Shown one piece after another: positions 7,510-12,721 of a DNA stretch of 12,721 nt (positions within the stretch are counted from its first letter, which is position 1; each line of letters starts with the position of its first letter). This stretch comes from an uncultured Alistipes sp. (GTDB lineage: Bacteria > Bacteroidota > Bacteroidia > Bacteroidales > Rikenellaceae): contig CATKXN010000080.1 of assembly GCA_949840605.1 (NCBI GenBank), positions 1 to 12,721 on the forward strand, in the 5' to 3' direction. Position numbers and translations under genes: made by a program. The notes beneath the pieces were generated by a model, which worked only from the letters and a program-made list of their open reading frames with translations, made no database searches and was not told the DNA's origin.

Positions 7510-8120
7510 TCCCGCTGCTCCGCCCGTTCCTCACAGGACGAATGCAGGCAGTCGATCGCTTTCAGCCGTTCGTACTCATTACGCAGTTCGGCGATGATCC
7601 GCCGGTTGCATTCGGCAATCCCTCCGCCCAGCGCCTCCATGTCCTCGGGGTTTAATCCGTACTTCGCAGCCGTTTCGGGCGTCGCTCCGAGCGGGTCGTT
7701 TTTCAATATCGCCTCGCGGCAGACATAAGCCAGCAGATGCGCAAACTCCCCGGTGAAAAACGCCACGGTCAGTTCGTTGCGGCTTATGACCTCGTAACGG
7801 TCCTCGCCGTTGTAGGGATTGTCCGTCAGTTCCCATCCGGGGACCTTGTCGTCCCACTCGTCGCGGAAGAAATAGGCGTTGAAACCGATGCTGAACGTAT
7901 CGCGGGAACTGTCGAAACCGTCGTAGTTTTCGATGAATCCGGCGACCGGGAACTTCTCTCCGGTATCATCCTGCATGATCCAAACGGCCGATTCGGGCAG
8001 TGCGCGCACCGTGGCATAAAGAGGGTGCGCCTGCTTTTCGAGATCGTCGAGAAACTGGCGGATATCGCTCTTGCGAATATCCTCGTCGGCGTTACCGTAT
8101 GTGTAAGGTCTCAGTGTCAT
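7503..8120 (-). CDS. Hypothetical protein of unknown function (205 aa)
   Basis: I do not recognise this protein. It is 205 residues, acidic, apparently soluble, with no signal peptide or membrane helix. Aromatic and acidic residues are concentrated in the middle (about 66-110, including NYDGFDSSRDTFSIGFNAYFF and WELTDNPYNGEDRYE), followed by a helical C-terminal half ending in EERAEQRDQ. It looks like a real gene. The frame is open end to end, the composition is protein-like, and it ends with a seven-base convergent overlap on the deacylase gene. It is less GC-rich than its neighbours and stands alone next to a structured non-coding region, which may hint at acquisition. The start at 8120 is the first ATG of the frame; no Shine-Dalgarno site or clear promoter is seen. 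Confidence 0.7.
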   Translation of the reverse strand: MTLRPYTYGNADEDIRKSDIRQFLDDLEKQAHPLYATVRALPESAVWIMQDDTGEKFPVAGFIENYDGFDSSRDTFSIGFNAYFFRDEWDDKVPGWELTDNPYNGEDRYEVISRNELTVAFFTGEFAHLLAYVCREAILKNDPLGATPETAAKYGLNPEDMEALGGGIAECNRRIIAELRNEYERLKAIDCLHSSCEERAEQRDQ

Positions 8121-8152
8121 GGCGGGTGGTTTAGTTTGGTTTCTGCGGCAGT

Positions 8153-8227
8153 AAAAACGGGTGCGGAACGGTCGAGAAAAAACAGTGACGCAACGTTCGA
8201 CGTGAAGAATTCAGTTGTTCCGCACCC
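8153..8227 (-). terminator. Stem-loop with U run (second of two in tandem)
   Basis: A perfect 11-base inverted repeat, GTTCCGCACCC (8217-8227) with GGGTGCGGAAC (8159-8169), encloses 47 bases. Inside, GTCGA and TCGAC can pair as well. On the minus strand the stem is followed after one base by five U (8153-8157), the layout of an intrinsic terminator, although the loop is long. It lies just upstream of the unknown gene, so it might instead be a leader structure for that gene. Confidence 0.45.
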
Positions 8228-8232
8228 AAATC

Positions 8233-8320
8233 AAAAACAGCAACGGGGAACGACCCTCCGCAGTCGAATCGCGGAACCGGAAGTGTATCCCGGCCCCCAG
8301 GTCGGGCGTCCCCGTTGCTG
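8233..8320 (-). terminator. Branched stem-loop with U run (first of two in tandem)
   Basis: CAGCAACGGGG (8238-8248) pairs perfectly with CCCCGTTGCTG (8310-8320). With A8249 bulged, ACG (8250-8252) continues the stem with CGT (8307-8309), for 14 pairs in all. Two smaller hairpins fit inside (CCGC/GCGG at 8258-8274 and CCGG/CCGG at 8277-8293). On the minus strand the 3' arm is followed directly by UUUUU (8237-8233). It is too elaborate for an ordinary terminator, so a small structured RNA ending here is also possible. Confidence 0.45.
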
Positions 8321-8428
8321 AGAATGACGGTGCACACACCCGCACCGACCGGGGATCGGCGGAATAAAAGGTATTCGTATCGGGAATGTAAGGCCGTAAC
8401 ATCGTTTCGGGGTTAGTGGTTTGTTTTT

Positions 8429-8533
8429 CCGCACCCCGTTCCGGCCCGAACACAAAAAAGCACGGAACGCAGGTACAGCCCCGTCCGGTCGGCCTTGCGA
8501 GCCTTAGAGTGGTAGCTGTCCTTACGCCCGTGC
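8429..8533 (-). repeat. Direct repeat element, copy A (105 bases)
   Basis: Nearly identical to 9038-9141 in the same orientation. The first 52 bases differ at one position; differences otherwise cluster in an island at 8481-8492 (12 bases, 11 in copy B), three substitutions at 8506-8515, and nothing after that. Read on the minus strand, GCACGG (8533-8528) can pair with CCGTGC (8465-8460), which is followed immediately by six U (8459-8454). Inside, ACAGC/GCUGU can also pair. In copy B that pair becomes ACAGU/GCUGU, with a G-U in place of G-C, so pairing is kept. The one-base length difference shifts any reading frame between copies, which argues against coding. No gene ends beside copy A. Confidence 0.75.
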
Positions 8534-8539
8534 ATGCCA

Positions 8540-8557
8540 CCTGCACCGAAATGCAGG
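8540..8557. other. Hairpin beside repeat copy A
   Basis: CCTGCA-CCGAAA-TGCAGG is a perfect six-pair stem with a six-base loop, seven bases outside repeat copy A. It has no counterpart beside copy B. Role unknown. Confidence 0.35.
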
Positions 8558-8602
8558 GGCAAAACACAGGGTTCAGACAAATTTTACACCACTCTAAATA
8601 AA

Positions 8603-8734
8603 TGTTATATTGCTATAACAAGTCGCAAGTTTACCGGAACGGTATAAAGGTTTGTCTTAACCTTATAAATATTTTACGGCTATGGCGCCGTTTTCATTTG
8701 CAAAGGTAACATAACTTTTTCAATTTAAGTTATG
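8603..8734. other. AT-rich segment with four inverted repeats
   Basis: Four small palindromic structures follow one another in 132 bases without a gene: TGTTATA-N4-TATAACA (8603-8620); TATAAAGGTT with AACCTTATA, one bulged base (8643-8667); ACGGC-N6-GCCGT (8676-8691); and CATAACTT-N9-AAGTTATG (8710-8734). A minus-strand TACCTTTG (8708-8701) matches the -7 consensus but has no good -33 box. They could be regulator sites or remnants of a mobile-element end. Nothing here proves a function. Confidence 0.4.
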
Positions 8735-8750
8735 CGACCCGTCGGAAATT

Positions 8751-8967
8751 AAAAAAGCGGACGCAGACTTTGTGATATATTCCGTAAGGCTCTGGAAAAC
8801 CGTGAAGATATAGAGCACAAGAGCCCACGCCCATAGAACATGGTACGATACCACAATCCGAGGCGTGGGGAAACACGACCCGTCGGGCATCCTTGTGCTT
8901 CGTTCTTCAAAAAAGGTTCCAGACTTTTACGGAAACGAAGTACATACGTCCACCTATCGGCGGATCG
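8751..8967 (-). ncRNA. Candidate structured RNA, about 215 nt, possibly 6S-like
   Basis: Read on the minus strand, the segment folds into one long, interrupted rod. Nested pairings (plus-strand positions) are 8757-8763/8947-8953, 8767-8773/8935-8941 (one mismatch), 8780-8787/8927-8934, 8791-8797/8917-8923, 8803-8807/8905-8909, 8814-8821/8892-8899, 8824-8831/8862-8869 and the tip 8841-8845/8849-8853. That is more than 50 pairs. A bulge of about 20 nt lies on one side between the last two long stems. Six U (8756-8751) follow the closing stem, and a good promoter lies just upstream. Size, shape, own promoter and terminator suggest 6S RNA. No RNase P, tmRNA or SRP signature is seen. The class is unproven. 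Confidence 0.55.
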
Positions 8968-8972
8968 CAATC

Positions 8973-9004
8973 CAAAGATAATACAAAAAACCCGAATCTA
9001 CAAC
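8973..9004 (-). promoter_or_regulatory. Promoter of the candidate structured RNA
   Basis: On the minus strand the -7 box TATCTTTG (8980-8973) is a perfect match to TAnnTTTG. GTTG at 9004-9001 is 20 bases upstream and matches the -33 TTTG with one change. Transcription should start near 8967, just before the outermost stem. The sequence around the -7 box resembles the two promoter copies at 12613 and 12702, including the A6 and CCCG that follow on the plus strand. Confidence 0.55.
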
Positions 9005-9037
9005 AATTTGCGTGCATTTTTTATGCCGGATGATTTC

Positions 9038-9141
9038 CCGCACCCCGTTCCGGCCTGAACACAAAAAAGCACGGAACGCAGGTACAGCCACAACGACCGG
9101 CCTTGCGAGCCTTGGATTGGTAACTGTCCTTACGCCCGTGC
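9038..9141 (-). repeat. Direct repeat element, copy B (104 bases), just after folA
   Basis: Second copy of the element at 8429-8533. The variable island is 9090-9100 and the substitutions fall at 9114-9123. On the minus strand it begins three bases after the folA stop codon, and its closing stem (GCACGG 9141-9136 with CCGTGC 9074-9069) is followed by six U (9068-9063). In this position it could serve as the transcription terminator of lpxH-thyA-folA. Whether it is a dispersed genomic repeat cannot be seen from one window. Confidence 0.75.
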
Positions 9142-9144
9142 CGT

Positions 9145-9624
9145 TCAGCGCCGTTCGTAGAGTTCGAAAGCGAAAGGCCAGGGGTAATCCTTCCCGCAGG
9201 GGAACGATTCGGACGACACCGCACGCCACTCCGCCTCGTTCCATGCGGGGAATCGCGTATCGCCCTCATACGGATGGAAAACGCGCGTCAGATAGAACCG
9301 CCGGACCATCGGCAGGGCCTCGGCATAGATTTGGGCGCCGCCGATCACGAACACCTCCTCGTCCTCCGGGAACAGCCCGAGGGCCTCCTCCAGCGAATGC
9401 ACGACCCGGCAGCCGGGAATTTCGAGCTCCTGCCGCGTGATGACGACATTGGTGCGGTTGGGCAGCGGTCGCCCGAGCGACTCGAAGGTCTTGCGGCCCA
9501 TGACGACGGGATGGCCCGTCGTGACGGCCTTGAAGTGTTTCAGGTCCTCGGAAATGTGCCACAGCAGGGCGTTCCGGTCGCCGATGACGCCGTTTTCGGC
9601 AACGGCCGCGATAATCGAGATCAT
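9145..9624 (-). CDS. folA: Dihydrofolate reductase
   Basis: Reduces dihydrofolate to tetrahydrofolate with NADPH, restoring the cofactor that ThyA oxidises. The 159 residues equal the E. coli length. MISIIAAVAENGVIGDRNALLW is the classic N-terminus (Trp22). Asp27 in SEDLKHFK is the expected catalytic acid. PVVMGRKTFESLGRPLPNRTNVV (39-61) and VFVIGGAQIY (91-100) build the NADPH and folate sites. The frame stays open far upstream, but that extension is thyA read out of frame; the ATG at 9624 is correct by homology and lies five bases after the thyA stop. The pairing with thyA is the common functional arrangement. No Shine-Dalgarno site is visible, so reinitiation after thyA is likely. Confidence 0.96.
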   Translation of the reverse strand: MISIIAAVAENGVIGDRNALLWHISEDLKHFKAVTTGHPVVMGRKTFESLGRPLPNRTNVVITRQELEIPGCRVVHSLEEALGLFPEDEEVFVIGGAQIYAEALPMVRRFYLTRVFHPYEGDTRFPAWNEAEWRAVSSESFPCGKDYPWPFAFELYERR

Positions 9625-9629
9625 AGGGC

Positions 9630-10523
9630 TCAGAATGACATGGGTGCTTTGATCGCCGGCCACGGATCGTAGCCTTCGAGCGTGAAATCTTCGTAACGGA
9701 AGTCGAAAACCGACTTCACCGCGGGGTTCAGCCGCAGGCGCGGCAGCTGCCGCGGTGCGCGCGCGAGCTGTTCGTCCGCCTGGGCCAGGTGGTTCAGGTA
9801 GAGGTGCGTGTCGCCCAGCGTATGGACGAACTCCCCGGGTTCGAGCCCGCAGACCTGCGCCATCATCAGCGTCAGCAGGGCGTAGGAGGCGATGTTGAAC
9901 GGCACGCCGAGGAACGTGTCGGCGCTGCGCTGGTAGAGCTGGCACGAAAGCCGCCCCTCGGCCACATAGAACTGGAACAGCACGTGGCACGGCGGCAGGG
10001 CCATCTCCTCGACCTCCGCGACGTTCCACGCCGAGACGAGGATGCGCCGCGACTCGGGGTTGGTGCGGATCAGCTCGACGGCCTGCGCGATCTGGTCGAC
10101 ACACCCTCCGTCGGGCCGGGGCCACGATCGCCACTGGTAGCCGTAGACGTGGTTCAGATCGCCGAAGCGGTAGCCCCCGATCGGCGACTCGGCGCCCGCC
10201 GCCGCCAGAAACGTCTCCCGATCGACGGGCGGCACGCCGTGGCGCACGCACAGTTCGTTATAGTAGCGGTAAGCGTCGTTGTCCCAGATATGAACCCCGT
10301 TTTCGACGAGGTATTCGATATTGGTCTCCCCCCGCAGGAACCACAGCAGTTCGTGGATCACGCCTTTCAGAAAGACCTTTTTGGTCGTCAGCAGGGGAAA
10401 TCCCTCCGCCAGGTCGAAACGCATCTGGTGTCCGAAGACCCCTTTGGTCCCGGTTCCCGTGCGGTCGCCCCGCACGACGCCTTCGGTCTTGATCCGGCGC
10501 AGCAAATCGAGGTATTGTTTCAT
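9630..10523 (-). CDS. thyA: Thymidylate synthase
   Basis: Methylates dUMP to dTMP using 5,10-methylenetetrahydrofolate and yields dihydrofolate for the adjacent FolA. The 297 residues lie between the E. coli (264) and Lactobacillus (316) forms because of an insert at about 83-115. Key features are [18 protein letters not shown] (21-38), with Arg21 at the phosphate site, [12 protein letters not shown], and the nucleophile Cys179 in [33 protein letters not shown] (198-217), [12 protein letters not shown] (234-245) and the terminal IKAPMSF are also present; this C-terminal tail closes the active site in the family. The ATG overlaps the lpxH stop as ATGA, indicating translational coupling. All catalytic residues that I can check are present. 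Confidence 0.98.
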   Translation of the reverse strand: MKQYLDLLRRIKTEGVVRGDRTGTGTKGVFGHQMRFDLAEGFPLLTTKKVFLKGVIHELLWFLRGETNIEYLVENGVHIWDNDAYRYYNELCVRHGVPPVDRETFLAAAGAESPIGGYRFGDLNHVYGYQWRSWPRPDGGCVDQIAQAVELIRTNPESRRILVSAWNVAEVEEMALPPCHVLFQFYVAEGRLSCQLYQRSADTFLGVPFNIASYALLTLMMAQVCGLEPGEFVHTLGDTHLYLNHLAQADEQLARAPRQLPRLRLNPAVKSVFDFRYEDFTLEGYDPWPAIKAPMSF

Positions 10524-11290
10524 GATTCCAATTTTAGAAGCCGCATTTCGCCCGCCGCGTCCAGCACGGCATACGAGGGATTCTTCTCCCAGCAGCCGAG
10601 GTTCACCACGTGCAGCCGCCCCTCGCGGCAGTCGCGCGGGAAGTGCATGTGTCCGAAGACGAAATGGTCGACATCGTGCGTCGCGGCGTACTGCCGCGCA
10701 TAGTCGACCAGCGGTTCGGTGAGCGAGGCGTCGAAACCGCCCCCGCGGCCGGTCCGCACGGCCTCGGCGTCGGCGGCGTTATGCCGTTTGCGCGACTTCC
10801 CGCTCCACCAACGGCCGAACTTCATCGCCAGGTCGGGATGCACGCCCCACGAAAAGAGCCGTTTCAGCGTCCGCGACCGGAATATCCGGTTCAGGAGCTT
10901 CAGCATCGGCTGTCCGTCGATATTCATGTTGTCGCCGTGGGCGATGAAGACTTTTCGGCCCGCAAGGGTCATCACCTGCGGAGAGGTACAGACCTCCATC
11001 CCGCATTCGCGGGCGAAGTAATCGCCGACCCACATGTCGTGGTTGCCCGTGAAGAAGACCACCCGCACGCCCCGGTCCGTCAGCTCGGCCAGCTTGCCCA
11101 GCGTCCGCACGAAGCCCTTGGGCACCACGCGGCGGTATTCGAACCAGAAATCGAAGATGTCGCCGACCAGGAATATCGCCTCCGCATCGCGGGACACCGT
11201 GTCGAGCCACGCCACGAAACGCCGTTCGACCTCCCGTGCGGACCGCTCGTCACCCGCCCCCAGATGTATGTCGGATGCGAAATAATACAT
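10520..11290 (-). CDS. lpxH: UDP-2,3-diacylglucosamine diphosphatase (LpxH-type metallophosphoesterase)
   Basis: Calcineurin-like phosphoesterase that probably cleaves UDP-2,3-diacylglucosamine to lipid X and UMP in lipid A synthesis at the inner face of the cytoplasmic membrane. The 256 residues carry all metal-site motifs: SDIHLGAG (Asp7, His9), [11 protein letters not shown] (Asp44), TGNHDMW (83-85), AHGDN (His118) and FGHMHFPRD (His214, His216). The [10 protein letters not shown] segment and the helical basic insert (about 130-170, RSRTLKRLF and GKSRKRH) fit LpxH-like enzymes better than generic phosphoesterases. It leads the lpxH-thyA-folA set, with a four-base overlap into thyA. No promoter of the consensus type is evident upstream. 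Substrate is inferred from family resemblance. Confidence 0.85.
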   Translation of the reverse strand: MYYFASDIHLGAGDERSAREVERRFVAWLDTVSRDAEAIFLVGDIFDFWFEYRRVVPKGFVRTLGKLAELTDRGVRVVFFTGNHDMWVGDYFARECGMEVCTSPQVMTLAGRKVFIAHGDNMNIDGQPMLKLLNRIFRSRTLKRLFSWGVHPDLAMKFGRWWSGKSRKRHNAADAEAVRTGRGGGFDASLTEPLVDYARQYAATHDVDHFVFGHMHFPRDCREGRLHVVNLGCWEKNPSYAVLDAAGEMRLLKLES

Positions 11291-11312
11291 AACAGATTCG
11301 GTTTATTCCACC

Positions 11313-11350
11313 GCGGAACGCGCTCCCGGGTCGTTTTCACGGCGTTCCGC
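11313..11350. other. Inverted repeat upstream of lpxH
   Basis: GCGGAACGC (11313-11321) and GCGTTCCGC (11342-11350) are perfect nine-base arms. They compete with a tighter hairpin, CACGGCG-TTC-CGCCGTG (11338-11354), that shares the right arm. Only one of the two can form in a transcript entering lpxH, the arrangement expected of a leader with alternative folds. No peptide or ligand-binding core is visible, so regulation is speculative. Confidence 0.35.
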
Positions 11351-11379
11351 CGTGTTTGCGAATCGGACCCACCCCCGCA

Positions 11380-11417
11380 CCCCCGCCTTGTCGGGGGCTT
11401 GAGTGCCGCAAGCGGCA
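11380..11417 (-). terminator. Two adjacent hairpins between the lipoprotein gene and lpxH
   Basis: CCCCCG-N6-CGGGGG (11380-11397) and TGCCGC-AA-GCGGCA (11404-11417) follow the stop of the upstream minus-strand lipoprotein gene. Both are strong stems, but neither is followed by a U run on the minus strand, so termination would have to be weak or factor-assisted. Confidence 0.35.
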
Positions 11418-11440
11418 AAGTGCGTTTCCGAAAGCGGATA

Positions 11441-12583
11441 TTACTTTGTCAATTCGTCCAGCTTCTCTTCGAGGCTCTTGCCGTAGATGTCCCGGGCGAC
11501 GATCGTACCCTCCTTATCGATCAGGAAGTTGGCCGGGAGTTTCTGCACGTTGTAGAGTCCCAGCGCCGAGGAGCCCCTTCCGCGCAGGTCGCTTACCGAA
11601 ATCCACGGCAGCTGCTGCTCCTGCACGGCATTGATCCACAGAGGTTTCGACGTATCGATCGCCACCTGATAGACCTCGAACCCGACGGGAGCGTCTTCGT
11701 ATTTCTTATAGAGTTCTTTCAGATCGGCGTTCAGCGCGTTGCTCGATCCCAGCTCCGCGGACCAGAAATCCAGCAGCACCACCTTGCCCGTGAGCGACGA
11801 AAGGCGGATTTTCTTGCCGAAGATGTCCGTCATCTCGAGGTCGGGATACCCGGCTTCGGAAATCTGCGACGTCAGGCTGATACGCGCGTCCATACGGGCG
11901 ATATCGGCTGTCAGCGACTGGAGATAGGGCGACTCGGGATAGCTCTTTTCGAGGGCTTCGGCCACGGTGCGGAAATAGACCACGTCGCTGTCGCCGTTGA
12001 ACAGGTAGCGGTCCCCCGGAAGACGCTGGTAGAGGGCGTAGACCGCGGCCAGCGAAGCCTTGTTCTCGATGATGAACCGCAGCTGCTCGCGGCGGATGCG
12101 GTAATATTCCTCCGTGTACTCCTTGACCAGCGACTTGCGCTCCTCTTCGGTGAGATCCGGCTTGGCGAACCGGACGGCCATGTCTTCCAACCGCTGGGCC
12201 CCCGTGACGAAGGCCTGATAGAACAGACGCAGCAGTTCCGACTCGGCGGAACCTTCGACCGTGTAGTTGCGCACGACACTGCCCACCGAGCCGACCGTCA
12301 CGCGGTCGCCTCCGGCGATGAGCAGCGGAATCCGCTCGCCGTTGTAGATGACGTTATAGAGGGACGGCGTTTCGGACACGCCCTTCAGGTCGAAACGGTA
12401 GCTGCCGTCACCGGCGAGCGCGGCCGAATCGACGACCGCCTGCGTCAGGGGCGAAGCGTTTTCCAGATAGACATATTTCGCATCGCTGCCGATGAAACGG
12501 CCCGATATTTTCACTTTCGACGACTGGCAGCCGCACATCACGACGGCGGCCGTGAACGTCACGAAAAGCGTTTGCTTATTCAT
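11441..12583 (-). CDS. Lipoprotein with DUF4369-like and TlpA/thioredoxin-like domains, CxxC absent
   Basis: Predicted surface or periplasmic lipoprotein of 380 residues. The signal peptide MNKQTLFVTFTAAVVMCGC ends at a lipobox with Cys19 as the likely lipidated residue. Residues about 24-120 form a beta-rich region resembling DUF4369 (KISGRFIGSDAKYVYLEN, SLYNVIYNGERIPLLIAGGD). Residues about 125-240 are helical, and 246-380 form a TlpA/AhpC-like thioredoxin fold (LEMTDIFGKKIRLSSLTGKV, VVLLDFWSAELGSS, cis-Pro350 in KLPANFLIDKEG). Where thioredoxins have WCxxC, this protein has Glu277-Leu278-Gly279-Ser280-Ser281, so both redox cysteines are missing. It cannot act as a conventional disulfide reductase; a binding or structural role is more likely. 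A consensus promoter lies about 30 bases upstream. The gene is monocistronic as far as seen. Confidence 0.85.
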   Translation of the reverse strand: MNKQTLFVTFTAAVVMCGCQSSKVKISGRFIGSDAKYVYLENASPLTQAVVDSAALAGDGSYRFDLKGVSETPSLYNVIYNGERIPLLIAGGDRVTVGSVGSVVRNYTVEGSAESELLRLFYQAFVTGAQRLEDMAVRFAKPDLTEEERKSLVKEYTEEYYRIRREQLRFIIENKASLAAVYALYQRLPGDRYLFNGDSDVVYFRTVAEALEKSYPESPYLQSLTADIARMDARISLTSQISEAGYPDLEMTDIFGKKIRLSSLTGKVVLLDFWSAELGSSNALNADLKELYKKYEDAPVGFEVYQVAIDTSKPLWINAVQEQQLPWISVSDLRGRGSSALGLYNVQKLPANFLIDKEGTIVARDIYGKSLEEKLDELTK

Positions 12584-12612
12584 TTACGATCGTTTTCGCA
12601 GTTATTAATACA

Positions 12613-12632
12613 CAAAGATAGCAAAAAACCCG
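12613..12632 (-). repeat. 20-base promoter-containing direct repeat, copy 1
   Basis: CAAAGATAGCAAAAAACCCG occurs here and, exactly, at 12702-12721. On the minus strand it carries the -7 box TATCTTTG and the spacer next to it. Copy 1 belongs to the lipoprotein promoter. Confidence 0.7.
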
Positions 12633-12643
12633 ATGGTTCCAAA
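12613..12643 (-). promoter_or_regulatory. Promoter of the TlpA-like lipoprotein gene
   Basis: On the minus strand TTTG (12643-12640), a 19-base spacer, then TATCTTTG (12620-12613): a perfect match to the Bacteroidetes consensus. The predicted start near 12606 gives a leader of about 22 bases. No Shine-Dalgarno site precedes the ATG at 12583. Confidence 0.75.
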
Positions 12644-12674
12644 CCCGAACGACACACTGTTCTGCAAAACCATC
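12632..12674. other. Inverted repeat between the two promoter copies
   Basis: GATGGTT (12632-12638) and AACCATC (12668-12674) are perfect seven-base arms 29 bases apart. The left arm lies inside the promoter spacer, so a dimeric regulator bound here would meet RNA polymerase. A stronger short hairpin, GGGTCG-TTA-CGACCC (12687-12701), follows. Function unknown. Confidence 0.3.
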
Positions 12675-12701
12675 CGCTCCCTAAAAGGGTCGTTACGACC
12701 C

Positions 12702-12721
12702 CAAAGATAGCAAAAAACCCG
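12702..12721 (-). repeat. 20-base promoter-containing direct repeat, copy 2 (at window edge)
   Basis: Exact copy of 12613-12632, running to the last base of the window, so its true extent is unknown. It contains a perfect minus-strand -7 box TATCTTTG (12709-12702). The -33 box would lie outside the window. It could be a second, upstream promoter for the lipoprotein gene. Confidence 0.6.

Noticed and set aside
8211..8402. Minus-strand open frame of 63 codons starting MLRPYIPD, similar at its first residues to the unknown protein that starts MTLRPY
   Set aside because: The frame runs through the strong inverted repeat at 8238-8320 and has an unconvincing composition. The resemblance to the 7503-8120 gene covers only about five residues and a short A/C-rich leader. 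Not enough to call a gene or a duplicated fragment.
8603..8620. TGTTATA-N4-TATAACA considered as a second Rex site
   Set aside because: The half-sites TGTTA and TAACA are eight bases apart instead of six, so the spacing does not fit, and no redox gene is next to it.
8751..8967. RNase P RNA, tmRNA or SRP RNA
   Set aside because: The conserved RNase P segment GAGGAAAGTCC, a tRNA-like CCA end, and SRP loop motifs are all absent, and the fold is a single rod.
8429..9141. Protein-like frames across both direct repeats
   Set aside because: The one-base length difference between copies puts them in different frames, so the conserved unit is nucleic acid, not protein.
8429..9141. CRISPR array or integron attC sites
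   Set aside because: Only two repeats, about 500 bases apart, no short regular spacers, no cas or integrase gene, and no attC core-site sequence.
9625..10251. N-terminal extension of the folA frame
   Set aside because: It is thyA read in another frame. True FolA begins at 9624 with the family N-terminus and normal length.

Overview
The window looks like chromosomal DNA of a GC-rich member of the Bacteroidales, most likely Alistipes or a close Rikenellaceae relative. That is an inference. It rests on the Nqr respiratory complex, a DUF4369/TlpA-type lipoprotein, and several promoters of the Bacteroidetes form TTTG-N19-21-TAnnTTTG. No transposase, integrase or phage gene is visible.

Left part (1-4343, minus strand): the operon for the Na+-translocating NADH:quinone oxidoreductase, in the order nqrA-nqrB-nqrC-nqrD-nqrE. 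The window edge cuts nqrE, and nqrF would be expected beyond it. NqrC carries an extra N-terminal rubredoxin-like domain with four cysteines. A perfect palindrome that fits a Rex (NADH/NAD+ sensor) operator lies between the probable nqr promoter and nqrA.

Middle (4672-7509, plus strand): a compact run of four housekeeping genes. They encode a short TatD-family hydrolase, the tRNA t6A dehydratase TcdA (8-base overlap with the first), a D-2-hydroxyacid dehydrogenase, and a YbaK/ProX-type aminoacyl-tRNA deacylase one base after it. A minus-strand gene of unknown function (7503-8120) converges on the last of these.

Non-coding kilobase (8121-9144): this is the unusual part. It has no convincing protein gene but is dense in secondary structure. 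It holds (i) two tandem minus-strand stem-plus-U-run elements at 8153-8320; (ii) two near-identical directly repeated ~105-base elements (8429-8533 and 9038-9141) whose differences cluster in two islands; (iii) an AT-rich stretch with four inverted repeats; and (iv) a probable ~215-nt structured RNA on the minus strand (about 8751-8967) with its own promoter and terminal U run. A 6S-like RNA is the leading guess for (iv).

Right part (9145-12583, minus strand): lpxH-thyA-folA, a tightly packed operon (4-base overlap, then a 5-base gap) for lipid A and thymidylate/folate metabolism. Repeat element B sits 3 bases after the folA stop and may act as its terminator. Upstream is a separately promoted lipoprotein with a DUF4369-like domain and a TlpA/thioredoxin-like domain that has lost both CxxC cysteines. 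The right edge carries a second copy of its promoter sequence.
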